DNA of 64,000 bases from Caballeronia sp031450805 (GCF_031450805.1 NZ_JARTVY010000005.1:1-64000); one strand, 5' to 3'; numbered from the stretch's first letter, positions 8,200-16,874 are shown. A program made the numbers and translations. The notes: a model not told the origin generated them from the sequence alone.

Positions 8200-8397
8200 G
8201 CTCGATGACCGGCGCTCGATCCCACGCATGGGAATTCCCGTGACAGCAATGCGACGTTGCACGCCGATTCTGTCGATGGTATCTATGCCATGTCGTGTCT
8301 TCGATCAGTTGGGCTGAACGAATTCAATAAGCCGTCACATGCCCCCGCATCTGTTGTAAGCGTTTCCCTCTCAAGCTCTCGTCGCGGAGGCCACGCC

Positions 8398-10722
8398 ATG
8401 ACGTATGCCGATCAGCTCGCTCGCAGCCAGGCAATCGCGGGCAAAGTCACACGGGTGTTCCAGAAGCGCGCGCAAACCGCGCAGCAGCAATACGGCGAGC
8501 GTGTCCGCGCGGCGGGCAAGCAGTTGCTCGACAACGGCCACGCGAGTTTCAACGGCTATGACTATGCCGTCGATGTGTTTCAGCGTTCGATACTCTTCTG
8601 GGATACGTTGCGCCGGCGCGGCAACCAGTTCGTCGAGCAGGCGAAGCGCGGCTCAGAACCGGTGCTGCATTTCCAGTACGAGATGCTGCTCGACGGCCGG
8701 GGCTTCGCACGGCCGGTGAACTATGCGTTGCTGCGTATCGTGCCGCCGCAGGGCGTCGTGATCGACGAGAAGAAGCGGCCTTACCTCATCATCGATCCGC
8801 GTGCGGGACATGGTCCCGGCATCGGCGGCTTCAAGGACGACTCGCAAGTGGGCGTCGCATTGCGTGCGGGTCATCCGGTCTATTTCGTCACGTTCTTTCG
8901 CGATCCGCAGCCGGGCCAGACCCTGCTCGATGTCTGCGCCGCCGAACAGCGCTTCGTGAAGCACGTGCGCGCGCTGCATCCGGATAGCCGCAAGCCCGCG
9001 ATCGTCGGCAACTGCCAGGGCGGCTGGGCCGCGATGATGCTCGCCAGCTCCGAGCCGGACGAAACCGGTCCGCTCGTCATCAACGGTGCGCCGATGTCGT
9101 ACTGGAGCGGCGCATGGAGCGAAGGCGAGGGCGACAACCCGATGCGCTATTCCGGCGGCATGCTGGGCGGCACGTGGCTCGCGTCGTTCACGGCGGACCT
9201 CGGCAACGGCACGTTCGACGGCGCGCATCTCGTGCAGAACTTCGAATCGCTCAACCCCGCGAACAGCCTGTGGGACAAGTACTACCACCTCTTCGCCAAC
9301 ATCGACAGCGAGCCGCCGCGCTTTCTCGATTTCGAACGATGGTGGGGCGCGTATTACCTGATGAACCGCGACAAGATCGAATGGATCACGCGCAATCTCT
9401 TCGTCGGCAACAAGCTGTGGTCGGGCGAAGTGCGCGGCATGGAAGGCGTGTCGTTCGATCTTCGCGCGATCAGGTCGCCTATCGTTCTGTTCGCATCGCT
9501 CGGCGACAACATCACGCCGCCGCAACAGGCGTTCAACTGGGTCGCCGATATCTACGGCAGCACCGAGGAAATCAAGTCGCGCGGGCAGGTGATCGTCGGG
9601 CTCATGCATCAGGATATCGGGCACCTCGGCATCTTCGTGAGCGGCAAGGTCGCGAAGAAGGAATACACGCAGATCGCATCCGTGCTGGAGGCGATCGAGT
9701 CGTTTCCACCGGGGTTGTATGGCATGGAGATCGCGGAGCGCAAGGCGGCGGACGGCAGCATCGAATACGACGTCACGTTCCGCGAGCATCGGCTCGAGGA
9801 AGTCGCTGCGCGCCTCAATCGCTTCGAGCGCGCCGACGAGTTGCCGTTCAGGGCGGTGCAACAGGTGTCGGATTTCAATCAGCGCGCCTACGAGCTTTTC
9901 GCGCAGCCGTTCGTGCAGGCGATGTCGAACGATGTGACCGCGACTTTCCTGCGGCAGTTTCATCCGTTGCGCGCACAGCGCTGGATGATGTCCGATCTGA
10001 ATCCCTGGCTCGCGTGGCTCGGACCCGCCGCCGATGCGGTCAAGGCGCAGCGCAAGCCCGCTGCCGCACCGGGCGCGTGGCACGCGGCCGAGCATTGCGG
10101 ATCGGACATGCTGAGCGCGGGCCTCGACTTCTATCGTGCGATGCGCGACGCCGCCACCGAGAGCCTCTTCTTCTCCATCTACGGGAACATGCTCCCGGTT
10201 CATCGCGGGCAAACCGCCGATGGCCCGGCGGCCACGCACGAGCCCGCCGATCCGCGCGATCTGCCTTTCGTGCAGGAAGCGCTGGCCGGCATCGCGCGTG
10301 GCGGCTATCCGGAAGCGCTCGCGCGCGTGGCGTGCCTCCTGATGCAGCACGGCCAGCCGATTCCGTTCGCCCGCATGCTGCTGCGGCAGGAACTCACGCG
10401 AGAGTACGCGCAATACGTGCCGCAGATGCCGCCGGATGCATGGCGGCGGCTGCGCGGCGAGCAGGAGATCATCGTGCGCCTGGAGCCTGCGCAGGCGCTC
10501 GCGACCTTGCCCGATCTGCTCGCCGGGCCCGACGATCGCAAGAGGCTCATGACGCTGCTCGACACCCTGCTCGCCGATAGCCGCGTGCAAAGCACCGAGC
10601 CGAGCGACGCGCAGCGCGACATGCTCGCACGCATCCGTGCGGTTCTGCCCGTGCAGTCCGCGAAGCAGTCGAAGCAGATGAAGCAGACGAAGCCGGTCAA
10701 AGGATCGGCGCAGGCGCTTTGA
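8398..10722 (+). CDS. DUF3141 protein, PHA-synthase-like alpha/beta hydrolase
   Basis: A 774-residue cytoplasmic protein; ATG 8398 follows GCGGAGG by 8 bases (the frame is open further upstream without coding character). The family is DUF3141. Residues about 90-420 form an alpha/beta-hydrolase core with a nucleophile elbow GNCQGGW in which Cys206 takes the nucleophile place, as in PhaC polyhydroxyalkanoate synthases (GxCxGG). Asp370 in LGDNITPP and His409 in IGHLG are good candidates for the rest of the triad. The ~350-residue C-terminal part is helical and uncharacterised. It leads the phosphotransacylase/acetate kinase/fabI genes, 10 bases from the next, so an acyl-CoA or hydroxyacyl substrate is plausible. 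Activity not established. Confidence 0.82.
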   Translation: MTYADQLARSQAIAGKVTRVFQKRAQTAQQQYGERVRAAGKQLLDNGHASFNGYDYAVDVFQRSILFWDTLRRRGNQFVEQAKRGSEPVLHFQYEMLLDGRGFARPVNYALLRIVPPQGVVIDEKKRPYLIIDPRAGHGPGIGGFKDDSQVGVALRAGHPVYFVTFFRDPQPGQTLLDVCAAEQRFVKHVRALHPDSRKPAIVGNCQGGWAAMMLASSEPDETGPLVINGAPMSYWSGAWSEGEGDNPMRYSGGMLGGTWLASFTADLGNGTFDGAHLVQNFESLNPANSLWDKYYHLFANIDSEPPRFLDFERWWGAYYLMNRDKIEWITRNLFVGNKLWSGEVRGMEGVSFDLRAIRSPIVLFASLGDNITPPQQAFNWVADIYGSTEEIKSRGQVIVGLMHQDIGHLGIFVSGKVAKKEYTQIASVLEAIESFPPGLYGMEIAERKAADGSIEYDVTFREHRLEEVAARLNRFERADELPFRAVQQVSDFNQRAYELFAQPFVQAMSNDVTATFLRQFHPLRAQRWMMSDLNPWLAWLGPAADAVKAQRKPAAAPGAWHAAEHCGSDMLSAGLDFYRAMRDAATESLFFSIYGNMLPVHRGQTADGPAATHEPADPRDLPFVQEALAGIARGGYPEALARVACLLMQHGQPIPFARMLLRQELTREYAQYVPQMPPDAWRRLRGEQEIIVRLEPAQALATLPDLLAGPDDRKRLMTLLDTLLADSRVQSTEPSDAQRDMLARIRAVLPVQSAKQSKQMKQTKPVKGSAQAL

Positions 10723-10732
10723 AGGAGGTGTC

Positions 10733-11671
10733 ATGGAGCATACGCACGAGAAGTATCAGCGGCTCATCGAAACCTGCAGAACGCTGCCGCCGCTCGCGAC
10801 GGCCGTCGCGCATCCGTGTGACCGCACATCGCTGGAGAGCGCCGTCGAAGCGGCGGGAATGGGCCTCATCGCGCCGCATCTGGTCGGGCCGCGCGAGCGC
10901 ATCCACGAAGTGGCGGAAGAATGCGGCCTGAAGATCGCCGGCTTCCCGATCGTCGATGCTCCGCACAGTCATGCGGCTGCGAAGCTGGCCGTCGAACTGG
11001 TGCGCGAAGCGAAGGCCGAAGCGCTGATGAAAGGCAGCCTGCACACGGACGAACTGATGGCCGCCGTGGTCGCGCGCGAAGGCGGCCTGCGCACCGCGCG
11101 TCGCGTGAGCCATTGCTTCCTGATGGACGTGCCGGGCCACGAGAACGTGCTCCTCATCACCGATGCGGCGATCAACATCGCACCGACGCTCGCCGACAAG
11201 GTCGATATCCTGCAGAACGCGATCGATCTCGGCCATGCGCTGCGCATGCCGGAAGTGCGCGTGGCGATACTCTCCGCGATGGAGACGGTGAACCCGAAGG
11301 TCCCGTCGACGCTCGAAGCCGCCGCGCTCTGCAAGATGGTGGACCGGCATCAGATCACCGGCGCGCTCGTCGACGGCCCGCTTGCGCTCGACAACGCGAT
11401 CGACCCCGAAGCCGCGCGCACCAAGAAAATCGATTCGCCGGTCGCGGGGCGCGCGAACGTGCTCGTCGTGCCGGACCTCGAAGCGGGCAACATGCTCGCG
11501 AAAAGCCTGTCGTTTCTCGCGGGCGCGCATGCGGCGGGCATCGTGCTCGGCGCGCGCGTGCCGATCATTCTCACGAGCCGGGCCGATACGCTGCAATCGC
11601 GGCTGGCGTCGTGCGCGGTGGCGTCGCTCGTCGCGGCGAAGCGCCGCGAAGAAGCGCAAGTGCTGGGGTAA
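10733..11671 (+). CDS. Phosphate acetyl/butyryltransferase
   Basis: A 312-residue enzyme of the phosphate acetyl/butyryltransferase family (acyl-CoA + Pi to acyl phosphate + CoA). Typical motifs are DNAIDPEAARTKKIDSPVAG near residues 221-240 and the ADVLVVPDLEAGN-like element ANVLVVPDLEAGNML after it. Database relatives are often named 'bifunctional enoyl-CoA hydratase/phosphate acetyltransferase', but no hydratase (MaoC) domain is present here. AAGGAGG precedes ATG 10733. With acetate kinase 4 bases downstream it forms a substrate-level ATP route. Acetyl versus longer acyl preference is undetermined. Confidence 0.88.
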   Translation: MEHTHEKYQRLIETCRTLPPLATAVAHPCDRTSLESAVEAAGMGLIAPHLVGPRERIHEVAEECGLKIAGFPIVDAPHSHAAAKLAVELVREAKAEALMKGSLHTDELMAAVVAREGGLRTARRVSHCFLMDVPGHENVLLITDAAINIAPTLADKVDILQNAIDLGHALRMPEVRVAILSAMETVNPKVPSTLEAAALCKMVDRHQITGALVDGPLALDNAIDPEAARTKKIDSPVAGRANVLVVPDLEAGNMLAKSLSFLAGAHAAGIVLGARVPIILTSRADTLQSRLASCAVASLVAAKRREEAQVLG

Positions 11672-11675
11672 TGCG

Positions 11676-12869
11676 ATGGCCGACCTCATTCTCGTTCTCA
11701 ACGCGGGTTCGTCCAGCCTGAAGTTCTGTGCGTTCGATCCCAACGGCCCGGATGGTCTCGCGCTTCTCACGCACGGGCAGGTCGAAGGGCTGTTCAGTTC
11801 CCCGCGCTTCACCGCGTTCGACGCCCACGGGCAGCCCGTCGGCGAACACGTCTGGGGCGATGGCGCGCAGCTTGCGCACGCCGAAGCCATCACGCATATC
11901 GCGGCGTTCCTGCGCGGACTCGGCGTCGGTCATCATCTGGTCGCAGTGGGGCATCGTGTGGTGCATGGCGGCGCGCATTTCACGCAGCCGGTGCTCGCGA
12001 CCGCCGATGTCGTCGACGAGCTCGACGCGCTCACGCCGCTCGCGCCGCTGCATCAGCCGCACAATCTGAGGCCGATACGGATCATCGCCGAGCGCATGCC
12101 CTCGATGCCGCAAGTCGCCTGTTTCGACACCGCCTTCCACACGACGCAACCGCCGCTCGCGCAGGCGTTCGCGTTGCCGGAGTCGGTGACGAAGAAGGGC
12201 GTGCGTCGTTACGGCTTTCATGGCCTGTCGTACGAGTACATATCGAGCGTGCTGCCGGCCATCGCACCGGATGCGGCGGCGGGGCGCACCGTCGTCGCGC
12301 ATCTGGGCAACGGTGCGAGCCTGTGCGCGCTCCTGGCGGGCAAGAGCGTGGCGAGCACGATGGGCTTCACCGCTGTCGACGGCCTCATGATGGGCACCCG
12401 CTGCGGCACGCTCGATCCCGGCGTCGTGCTTTATCTGCTCGACGAGCTGGGCATGGATGCGCGCGAAATCGAGGACCTGCTGTATCGGCGCTCGGGCTTG
12501 CTCGGCGTATCGGGCATCTCGGGCGACATGCGTGCGCTGCTCGCCGCCGACGACGCGCGCGCCGCCCTTGCCGTCGATCTCTACGTGTACCGCATCTGCC
12601 GGGAGCTCGGGTCGATGAGCGCCGCGCTGCACGGCCTCGATGCGCTCGTGTTCACCGCGGGCATCGGTCAGCATTCGGCGGAGATCCGGCGGCGTGTGTG
12701 CGAAGAGGCGCGATGGTGGGGCATCGAACTCGATGACGACGCCAACGCACGCGGCGGCCCGCGCATCAGCACGCCGGCGAGCAGGGTCGGCGCATGGGTG
12801 GTCCCGACCAACGAGGAACTGATGATCGCGCGTCATACGCTGGCGCTGACGCACGGAGGGCCGGCATGA
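11676..12869 (+). CDS. ackA: Acetate kinase
   Basis: A 397-residue acetate/propionate kinase of the ASKHA fold (acyl phosphate + ADP to carboxylate + ATP). Signatures: LNAGSSSLKF at residues 8-17, GHRVVHGGAHFT, CFDTAFHTT, HLGNGASLCA and GTRCGTLDPG, all with expected catalytic residues. ATG 11676 lies 4 bases after the phosphotransacylase stop, and the stop overlaps the fabI start. Gene order phosphotransacylase-kinase supports a working acetate or propionate pathway. Confidence 0.93.
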   Translation: MADLILVLNAGSSSLKFCAFDPNGPDGLALLTHGQVEGLFSSPRFTAFDAHGQPVGEHVWGDGAQLAHAEAITHIAAFLRGLGVGHHLVAVGHRVVHGGAHFTQPVLATADVVDELDALTPLAPLHQPHNLRPIRIIAERMPSMPQVACFDTAFHTTQPPLAQAFALPESVTKKGVRRYGFHGLSYEYISSVLPAIAPDAAAGRTVVAHLGNGASLCALLAGKSVASTMGFTAVDGLMMGTRCGTLDPGVVLYLLDELGMDAREIEDLLYRRSGLLGVSGISGDMRALLAADDARAALAVDLYVYRICRELGSMSAALHGLDALVFTAGIGQHSAEIRRRVCEEARWWGIELDDDANARGGPRISTPASRVGAWVVPTNEELMIARHTLALTHGGPA

Positions 12870-13648
12870 CGCAACACGCACCGCAACCGCCGCTCAAGGG
12901 CGCGAAGGCGCTGGTGACAGGAATCGCCAACGAGCATTCGATTGCTTATGGCTGCGCGAAGGCGTTCCGCGAGCTGGGCGCGGAGCTTGCCATCACGTAT
13001 GCCGGCGACAAGGCGAAGCCCCATGTCGAACCGCTCGCGCGCCAACTCGAAGCGCCGATCTTCATGGCGCTCGACGCATCGCGGCAGGAGGAGCTCGATG
13101 CGGTGTTCGAGCGCATCGAACGCGAATGGGGCGCGCTCGATATCCTCGTGCATTCGATTGCATGGGCGCCGAAGGACGATCTTCAGGGCGGCTTGCTCGA
13201 CTGCTCGGCGCAGGGCTTTGCCGCGGCGATGGACATCTCCTGTCATTCGTTCGTGAGGATGGCCCGGCTTGCGGCGCCGTTGATGAGGAACGGCGGCACG
13301 ATGTTCACGATGAGCTATCACGGCGCGAACAAGGTCGTGCCGAACTACAACGTCATGGGTCCCGTGAAGGCGGCGCTCGAGGCGTGCGCGCGCTACCTTG
13401 CCTACGAACTCGGTCCTCGGGGCATCCGCGTGCATGCGATATCGCCCGGTCCGCTCAAGACGCGCGCGGCGTCCGGACTGAAGGACTTCGACCTGTTGCT
13501 GACCGAGGCCGCCGCGCGTGCGCCGCTCGGCGAACTGGTCGACATCATGGACGTCGGCTTCACGTGTGCGTTTCTCGCGACGCCGTATGCGCGGCGCGTA
13601 TCGGGCGAGACGCTTTACGTCGATGGCGGCGTGCACATCATGGGATGA
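12866..13648 (+). CDS. fabI: Enoyl-[acyl-carrier-protein] reductase FabI
   Basis: A 260-residue NADH-dependent enoyl-ACP reductase of the short-chain dehydrogenase superfamily. ATG 12866 overlaps the ackA stop (ATGA). FabI hallmarks: VTGIANEHSIAYG cofactor loop (residues 17-29), SIAWAPKDDLQGG, MSYHGANKV with Tyr151, and Tyr161-x6-Lys168 in NYNVMGPVK. The Pro in GPVK where most FabI have a small or aliphatic residue is slightly unusual. Its position with acetate kinase rather than fatty-acid synthesis genes suggests a secondary FabI paralogue, though the rest of the genome is not visible. Confidence 0.9.
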   Translation: MTQHAPQPPLKGAKALVTGIANEHSIAYGCAKAFRELGAELAITYAGDKAKPHVEPLARQLEAPIFMALDASRQEELDAVFERIEREWGALDILVHSIAWAPKDDLQGGLLDCSAQGFAAAMDISCHSFVRMARLAAPLMRNGGTMFTMSYHGANKVVPNYNVMGPVKAALEACARYLAYELGPRGIRVHAISPGPLKTRAASGLKDFDLLLTEAAARAPLGELVDIMDVGFTCAFLATPYARRVSGETLYVDGGVHIMG

Positions 13649-14670
13649 GCTTCCTTAGCCGAATATTCAGGAATACGGATGATGCGCGCGCCACGCATGC
13701 GGACGTGCGTGAAGCGCTCGAACGCGTTCTGCGGATTGCGCCGCATGTGCGGCTTGCGAATCGCCATGAGGCGCGGCTTGCGTCGGGCGTCGGCGCGGCG
13801 CTGCGTTATGCGCGCGAACTCGTCGATGCGTTGCCCGCTCCGCGCGACGCGACCCCCGCCGCATGGGCCGACGATCCGTATCTTCGTGCGATGTTCGCGA
13901 CTGCGGACGACATCGCGCGGGTCATCGGCCAGTCGCACGAGTTGCGCGGCTGGTTCGATACGCATTACGCCGCGGAACACGCCTATGCGGTGTTGAGCAG
14001 CCGCTTTGCCGAGCGCCGTGTGCTGGCCGTGGCTAGCGAAGGCGGCGTGCTGCGCTCGGATGTGCCGCGCGTCGCAGTGAGTTTCGATGACAAGCGCATT
14101 CGCATCTGCGATGAGACCGATGCCGCGCTCAGGCGGGAGATCGTGTTGCGCGTGATCGAACAGCTTGCGCTCGAAGGCATGTCCCGCGTCGCGGCGCACG
14201 AAGCGCAACGCGAGGCGCTACAGGAAGCGCGGGCGCTGCTCGCCGCACGCATGCAGATGCTCGGACGACGCGGCGCGGGGATGTCGGGGCTGGGCGGCGC
14301 ATCGGCTGCATTCGGCGATGCATCGACGGACTTCGCGCGGCTTCAACGCGATATCGCCGATAACGAAAGCGCGCTGGCCGCGCTCGGCTCGCGCGCCGAA
14401 GCGGTCGAGCAACAGTTGGGCGCGATCGTCGACGTGTTCGCGGAGCCGTCGGCGCTGATCCGCATCACGCAGCGCGGGTTGCGTGTGAATCAGATGAACC
14501 TGATCGTGGAGGAGGGCAGCGACGAGCACGCCGCCGATTTGACGCTCGTGCTCGCGCATCTGCCGATGCAGCCGCCTGAGACACGTGCGGTGGATATCGT
14601 GCGGATCGCGCGTCGCGACATGCCGCCTGCCGGGACTGCGCTGGATGATGCGGTGCATTGGGTGTTGTGA
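13645..14670 (+). CDS. Uncharacterised coiled-coil protein downstream of fabI
   Basis: A 341-residue soluble protein without a signal peptide. The ATG at 13645 overlaps the fabI stop (ATGA), showing translational coupling. Residues about 180-205 and 228-262 look like coiled-coil helices separated by a Gly-rich link (GRRGAGMSGLGGAS). Residues 75-175 may form a globular alpha/beta part, and the C-terminus has strands (RVNQMNLIVEEGSDEHAADL) like a small beta sheet. I do not recognise the family with certainty. Coupling to fabI and ackA suggests a role in the same acyl or stress process. Confidence 0.7.
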   Translation: MSFLSRIFRNTDDARATHADVREALERVLRIAPHVRLANRHEARLASGVGAALRYARELVDALPAPRDATPAAWADDPYLRAMFATADDIARVIGQSHELRGWFDTHYAAEHAYAVLSSRFAERRVLAVASEGGVLRSDVPRVAVSFDDKRIRICDETDAALRREIVLRVIEQLALEGMSRVAAHEAQREALQEARALLAARMQMLGRRGAGMSGLGGASAAFGDASTDFARLQRDIADNESALAALGSRAEAVEQQLGAIVDVFAEPSALIRITQRGLRVNQMNLIVEEGSDEHAADLTLVLAHLPMQPPETRAVDIVRIARRDMPPAGTALDDAVHWVL

Positions 14671-14872
14671 GGCGCGTTGCCCTCGGGGTCATTTCGGCTG
14701 CTTAACGGCTGCCAATTGTCAAGCGTGCAAGGCGAGATTTCACGAAAAGCCATACACCGGCCAGAGTAGACGGCGTAAGGTTGCACCGCTGCATGCTTAT
14801 GCGATTGATCAGGCGGAATTGTCGGTCGCCAGTTTTGCATGGCCGGTTTCCACTTTCTGCCTACCCAAGCCT

Positions 14873-15406
14873 ATGAAACGTTACTTTCTAAAGGTCGGCG
14901 ACAAGTCGACCGCTGGCGGCGTGGTTCTCGAGGGTCAGGACCGCGCTTCGCACCACGGCACTGCGTTGACCTATATCGGCGCGAGCGTTTCATGTGGCGC
15001 GTGCAAGACAACCGGGCACATCATTGCAAAAGGCCCGCGGCGTCCGGGCACGATGATGGGCAAGACAGCGGCACTCGACGGGGATCTGTGCGCGTGCCAG
15101 TGCTCCCCTTTCCCCACGATGATCGCGTCGCAGAACACGATGTCCCAGTCGTTCGAAGGGCACGAGTTGGCTAGCATGGGATATAGCGCGACGGCGGAGT
15201 CAATCGAAGCGGGGTCTGCTATCTATGATGAGCAGGTCATTCTCCGCGATTCGGAGACAGGTCAGCCGCTCGCGGGTATCACGTATCGTATTCACAGTCG
15301 TTCGGGCAAGGTCGTTATTGGAACGACTGACACTGAAGGGCGCACTCAACGGTTCAATACCGAACAGCCGGATACGTTCGTATTGTCGATTATCGGGGAA
15401 TATTAA
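14873..15406 (+). CDS. PAAR-domain T6SS tip protein with transthyretin-like extension
   Basis: A 177-residue protein that would cap the VgrG spike of a type VI secretion system. The start MKRYFLKVGDKSTAGG is the usual beginning of Burkholderiales PAAR proteins; the frame is open further 5' but lacks coding character. The PAAR part covers about residues 10-100, with HHGTALTYIGASVSC, the paired Cys elements CGAC and CACQC, and a SFEGHELASMG close. Residues about 118-177 form a transthyretin-like extension (RDSETGQPLAGITYRI, GTTDTEGRTQRF), often an effector-docking module. The TAA is followed at once by the TTG of the M35 gene. G+C drops from this gene on, suggesting transfer. Confidence 0.88.
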   Translation: MKRYFLKVGDKSTAGGVVLEGQDRASHHGTALTYIGASVSCGACKTTGHIIAKGPRRPGTMMGKTAALDGDLCACQCSPFPTMIASQNTMSQSFEGHELASMGYSATAESIEAGSAIYDEQVILRDSETGQPLAGITYRIHSRSGKVVIGTTDTEGRTQRFNTEQPDTFVLSIIGEY

Positions 15407-16093
15407 TTGCCGGAAGTACAAAGTTTCGACGTTGCCCATTTACAGACGAACGCGGTTCCGGACTCTTCGGTCGTCGTCGATGTCAATCTTAGACCGATTT
15501 GCCACAACATGACTAACGCGCAGTTCCGGAAGCTAGTCATGAAGCTAAGAGACATTGGAGTGCGAATGGTCGAGGACCGGATCGTTGCGCTGAAGACCAA
15601 TTGGACCGCCGAGAAGATCCGTGTCATGACGTGGTTCGATAGAGCCGACGAAGAGACACGCAATATACTGCTAGAAGCGCTTCCGCGACTTCACGCCGCC
15701 ATGAGAGAACTGAAGCCCGAAAACATGGTGCGTTACGACGACGAGCTCGCGAAGACAGTGAGTTGCATTCCAACTGTCGATACGGGAACAAACGACGCAG
15801 CCGTTTGCAAGCCTGAGTCGTCGAAACGTGTCATCGAATTCTTCTCGCATTTCTGCACGTTACCAGCGGCCGACTTGCGGCGTGATTGCAAGGTCAAGGT
15901 CATCATTCACGAGTGTTCGCACTATATCGATACGTTTGACTCACTGGACAACATGTACGGTACTGGAAAAGGACTGGAAATCTGGACAAAAGGGCATTCC
16001 GATAAGGCTGTCAGAAATGCGGACAACATCGCCTGCTATGTTGCTCACTTTGATGGAATAGATCTGGGAACCGATGCGAGCTTTTACGCATGA
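15407..16093 (+). CDS. M35-like (aspzincin) zinc metallopeptidase, candidate T6SS effector
   Basis: A 228-residue protein starting at TTG 15407, immediately after the PAAR stop, with GGGGAA about 7 bases before it; an internal ATG at 15509 would remove 34 residues. The C-terminal half matches deuterolysin/lysyl-endopeptidase (M35) architecture: His168-Glu169-x-x-His172 (HECSH), then Asp181 and Tyr184 in SLDNMYG at the exact aspzincin spacing, then NADNIACYV, the family's NAD motif. The GT before the Asp is replaced by SL. Five Cys precede the active site. There is no signal peptide, as expected for cargo loaded on PAAR. Local G+C is about 45-50 percent. The effector role and target are inferred; the peptidase family is well supported. 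Confidence 0.82.
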   Translation: MPEVQSFDVAHLQTNAVPDSSVVVDVNLRPICHNMTNAQFRKLVMKLRDIGVRMVEDRIVALKTNWTAEKIRVMTWFDRADEETRNILLEALPRLHAAMRELKPENMVRYDDELAKTVSCIPTVDTGTNDAAVCKPESSKRVIEFFSHFCTLPAADLRRDCKVKVIIHECSHYIDTFDSLDNMYGTGKGLEIWTKGHSDKAVRNADNIACYVAHFDGIDLGTDASFYA

Positions 16094-16566
16094 TGAGTTT
16101 TCTCAAAGCACTGTCGCTCTTCTATGCAGGTATCGTACTGGCCACTCAACCGCTTTACGCGTGCACCATATCAGAGAGCTTTCAACAGACCACGCCGCTT
16201 AACGTGGTTGATATGGGGAACGCCGCACGACTTAGGCTTGTCGACACGGTCCTGCGTGCGAGACGCTGGCCGGTTTCGGAGATTATTGCAAGTGTCTCGA
16301 CGCCTGCATTAGGAACAGAGCGTCGCCCGAGCGTTCTGTCATCGGCTCGCGCCGAAGCCGTAAAGCGCATTCTGCTGCAGTTGGGATTGAAGGAAAGCAA
16401 CATATTCGTGGAATCTCCGGTGTACAAAAAACCGGTTGCGCCGAACAAGGAAGCGTTGGACGAGTTGAGGTCGATTGCCGTCGATTTCTACCCTAAATGC
16501 GATGATGACTGCGCCCGCTTATGTGACGATCCCCGCGTCTTGCCAGATTCCAGGATCGTGCGATAG
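16090..16566 (+). CDS. Exported OmpA-like protein, possible immunity partner
   Basis: A 158-residue protein whose ATG overlaps the peptidase stop (ATGA). The N-terminus is a signal peptide (hydrophobic residues 8-24, then LYAC). That Cys could be a lipid site, but Tyr at -2 is atypical. Residues about 75-135 resemble part of an OmpA C-terminal fold: a strand, LSSARAEAVKRILLQLGL, a SNIFVES strand and a final helix. Four Cys close the protein. Tight coupling to the peptidase gene and export to the periplasm fit an immunity or adaptor protein, but this is inference. Low G+C, like its neighbours. Confidence 0.62.
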   Translation: MMSFLKALSLFYAGIVLATQPLYACTISESFQQTTPLNVVDMGNAARLRLVDTVLRARRWPVSEIIASVSTPALGTERRPSVLSSARAEAVKRILLQLGLKESNIFVESPVYKKPVAPNKEALDELRSIAVDFYPKCDDDCARLCDDPRVLPDSRIVR

Positions 16567-16610
16567 AAGAAGCGGCTCGCCCGGGGAATCGCCGGCAGAT
16601 GCGATGAGAA

Positions 16611-16859
16611 ATGTCGATAACAATGCGTGGTACGTTAGTTATCTATGTGCAAATCGACGAAGCCCAAATCAATGGTCGCCAGCTTGCGGAGATGCGTCTC
16701 GCGTCTTTGCGGACGTTTCTGCACTCGGGCGGAGTTGCTGACAGCAGAATCAACGTCAGTTACGAGAAGTGGGAAGCGAGCACGACCGTTCCGGCATCGG
16801 AGAGGTTTCAGTTGCTCATCGAAGCGTTGCCGGGTCCTGGCAGCAACGTGTGTGAATGA
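16611..16859 (+). pseudogene. Short OmpA-like ORF, probably a truncated paralogue
   Basis: An 82-residue frame with coding-like composition, similar in layout to the C-terminal half of the preceding exported protein: a VIYVQIDE strand, GRQLAEMRLASLRTFLHSGG helix, DSRINVSYE strand, FQLLIEAL helix and a terminal Cys. It lacks a signal peptide and an in-frame TGA lies 6 bases upstream of ATG 16611. It is probably the remnant of a duplicated gene or the rear part of a broken one. A functional short gene cannot be excluded. Confidence 0.45.
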
Positions 16860-16874
16860 TCGCAGGCGTTGCCC

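Noticed and set aside
8653..10734. 693-codon minus-strand open frame opposite the DUF3141 gene
   Set aside because: It mirrors a well-supported gene, has no ribosome site and gives Arg/His/Leu-biased protein typical of shadows.
13126..14670. Longer upstream start for the gene after fabI
   Set aside because: The extension runs through fabI in another frame; ATG 13645 with its ATGA overlap is the natural start.
16475..16741. 88-codon frame spanning the two OmpA-like ORFs
   Set aside because: It lies in a different frame from both, with Ser/Pro/Arg-rich shadow-like translation, so it does not join them into one gene.
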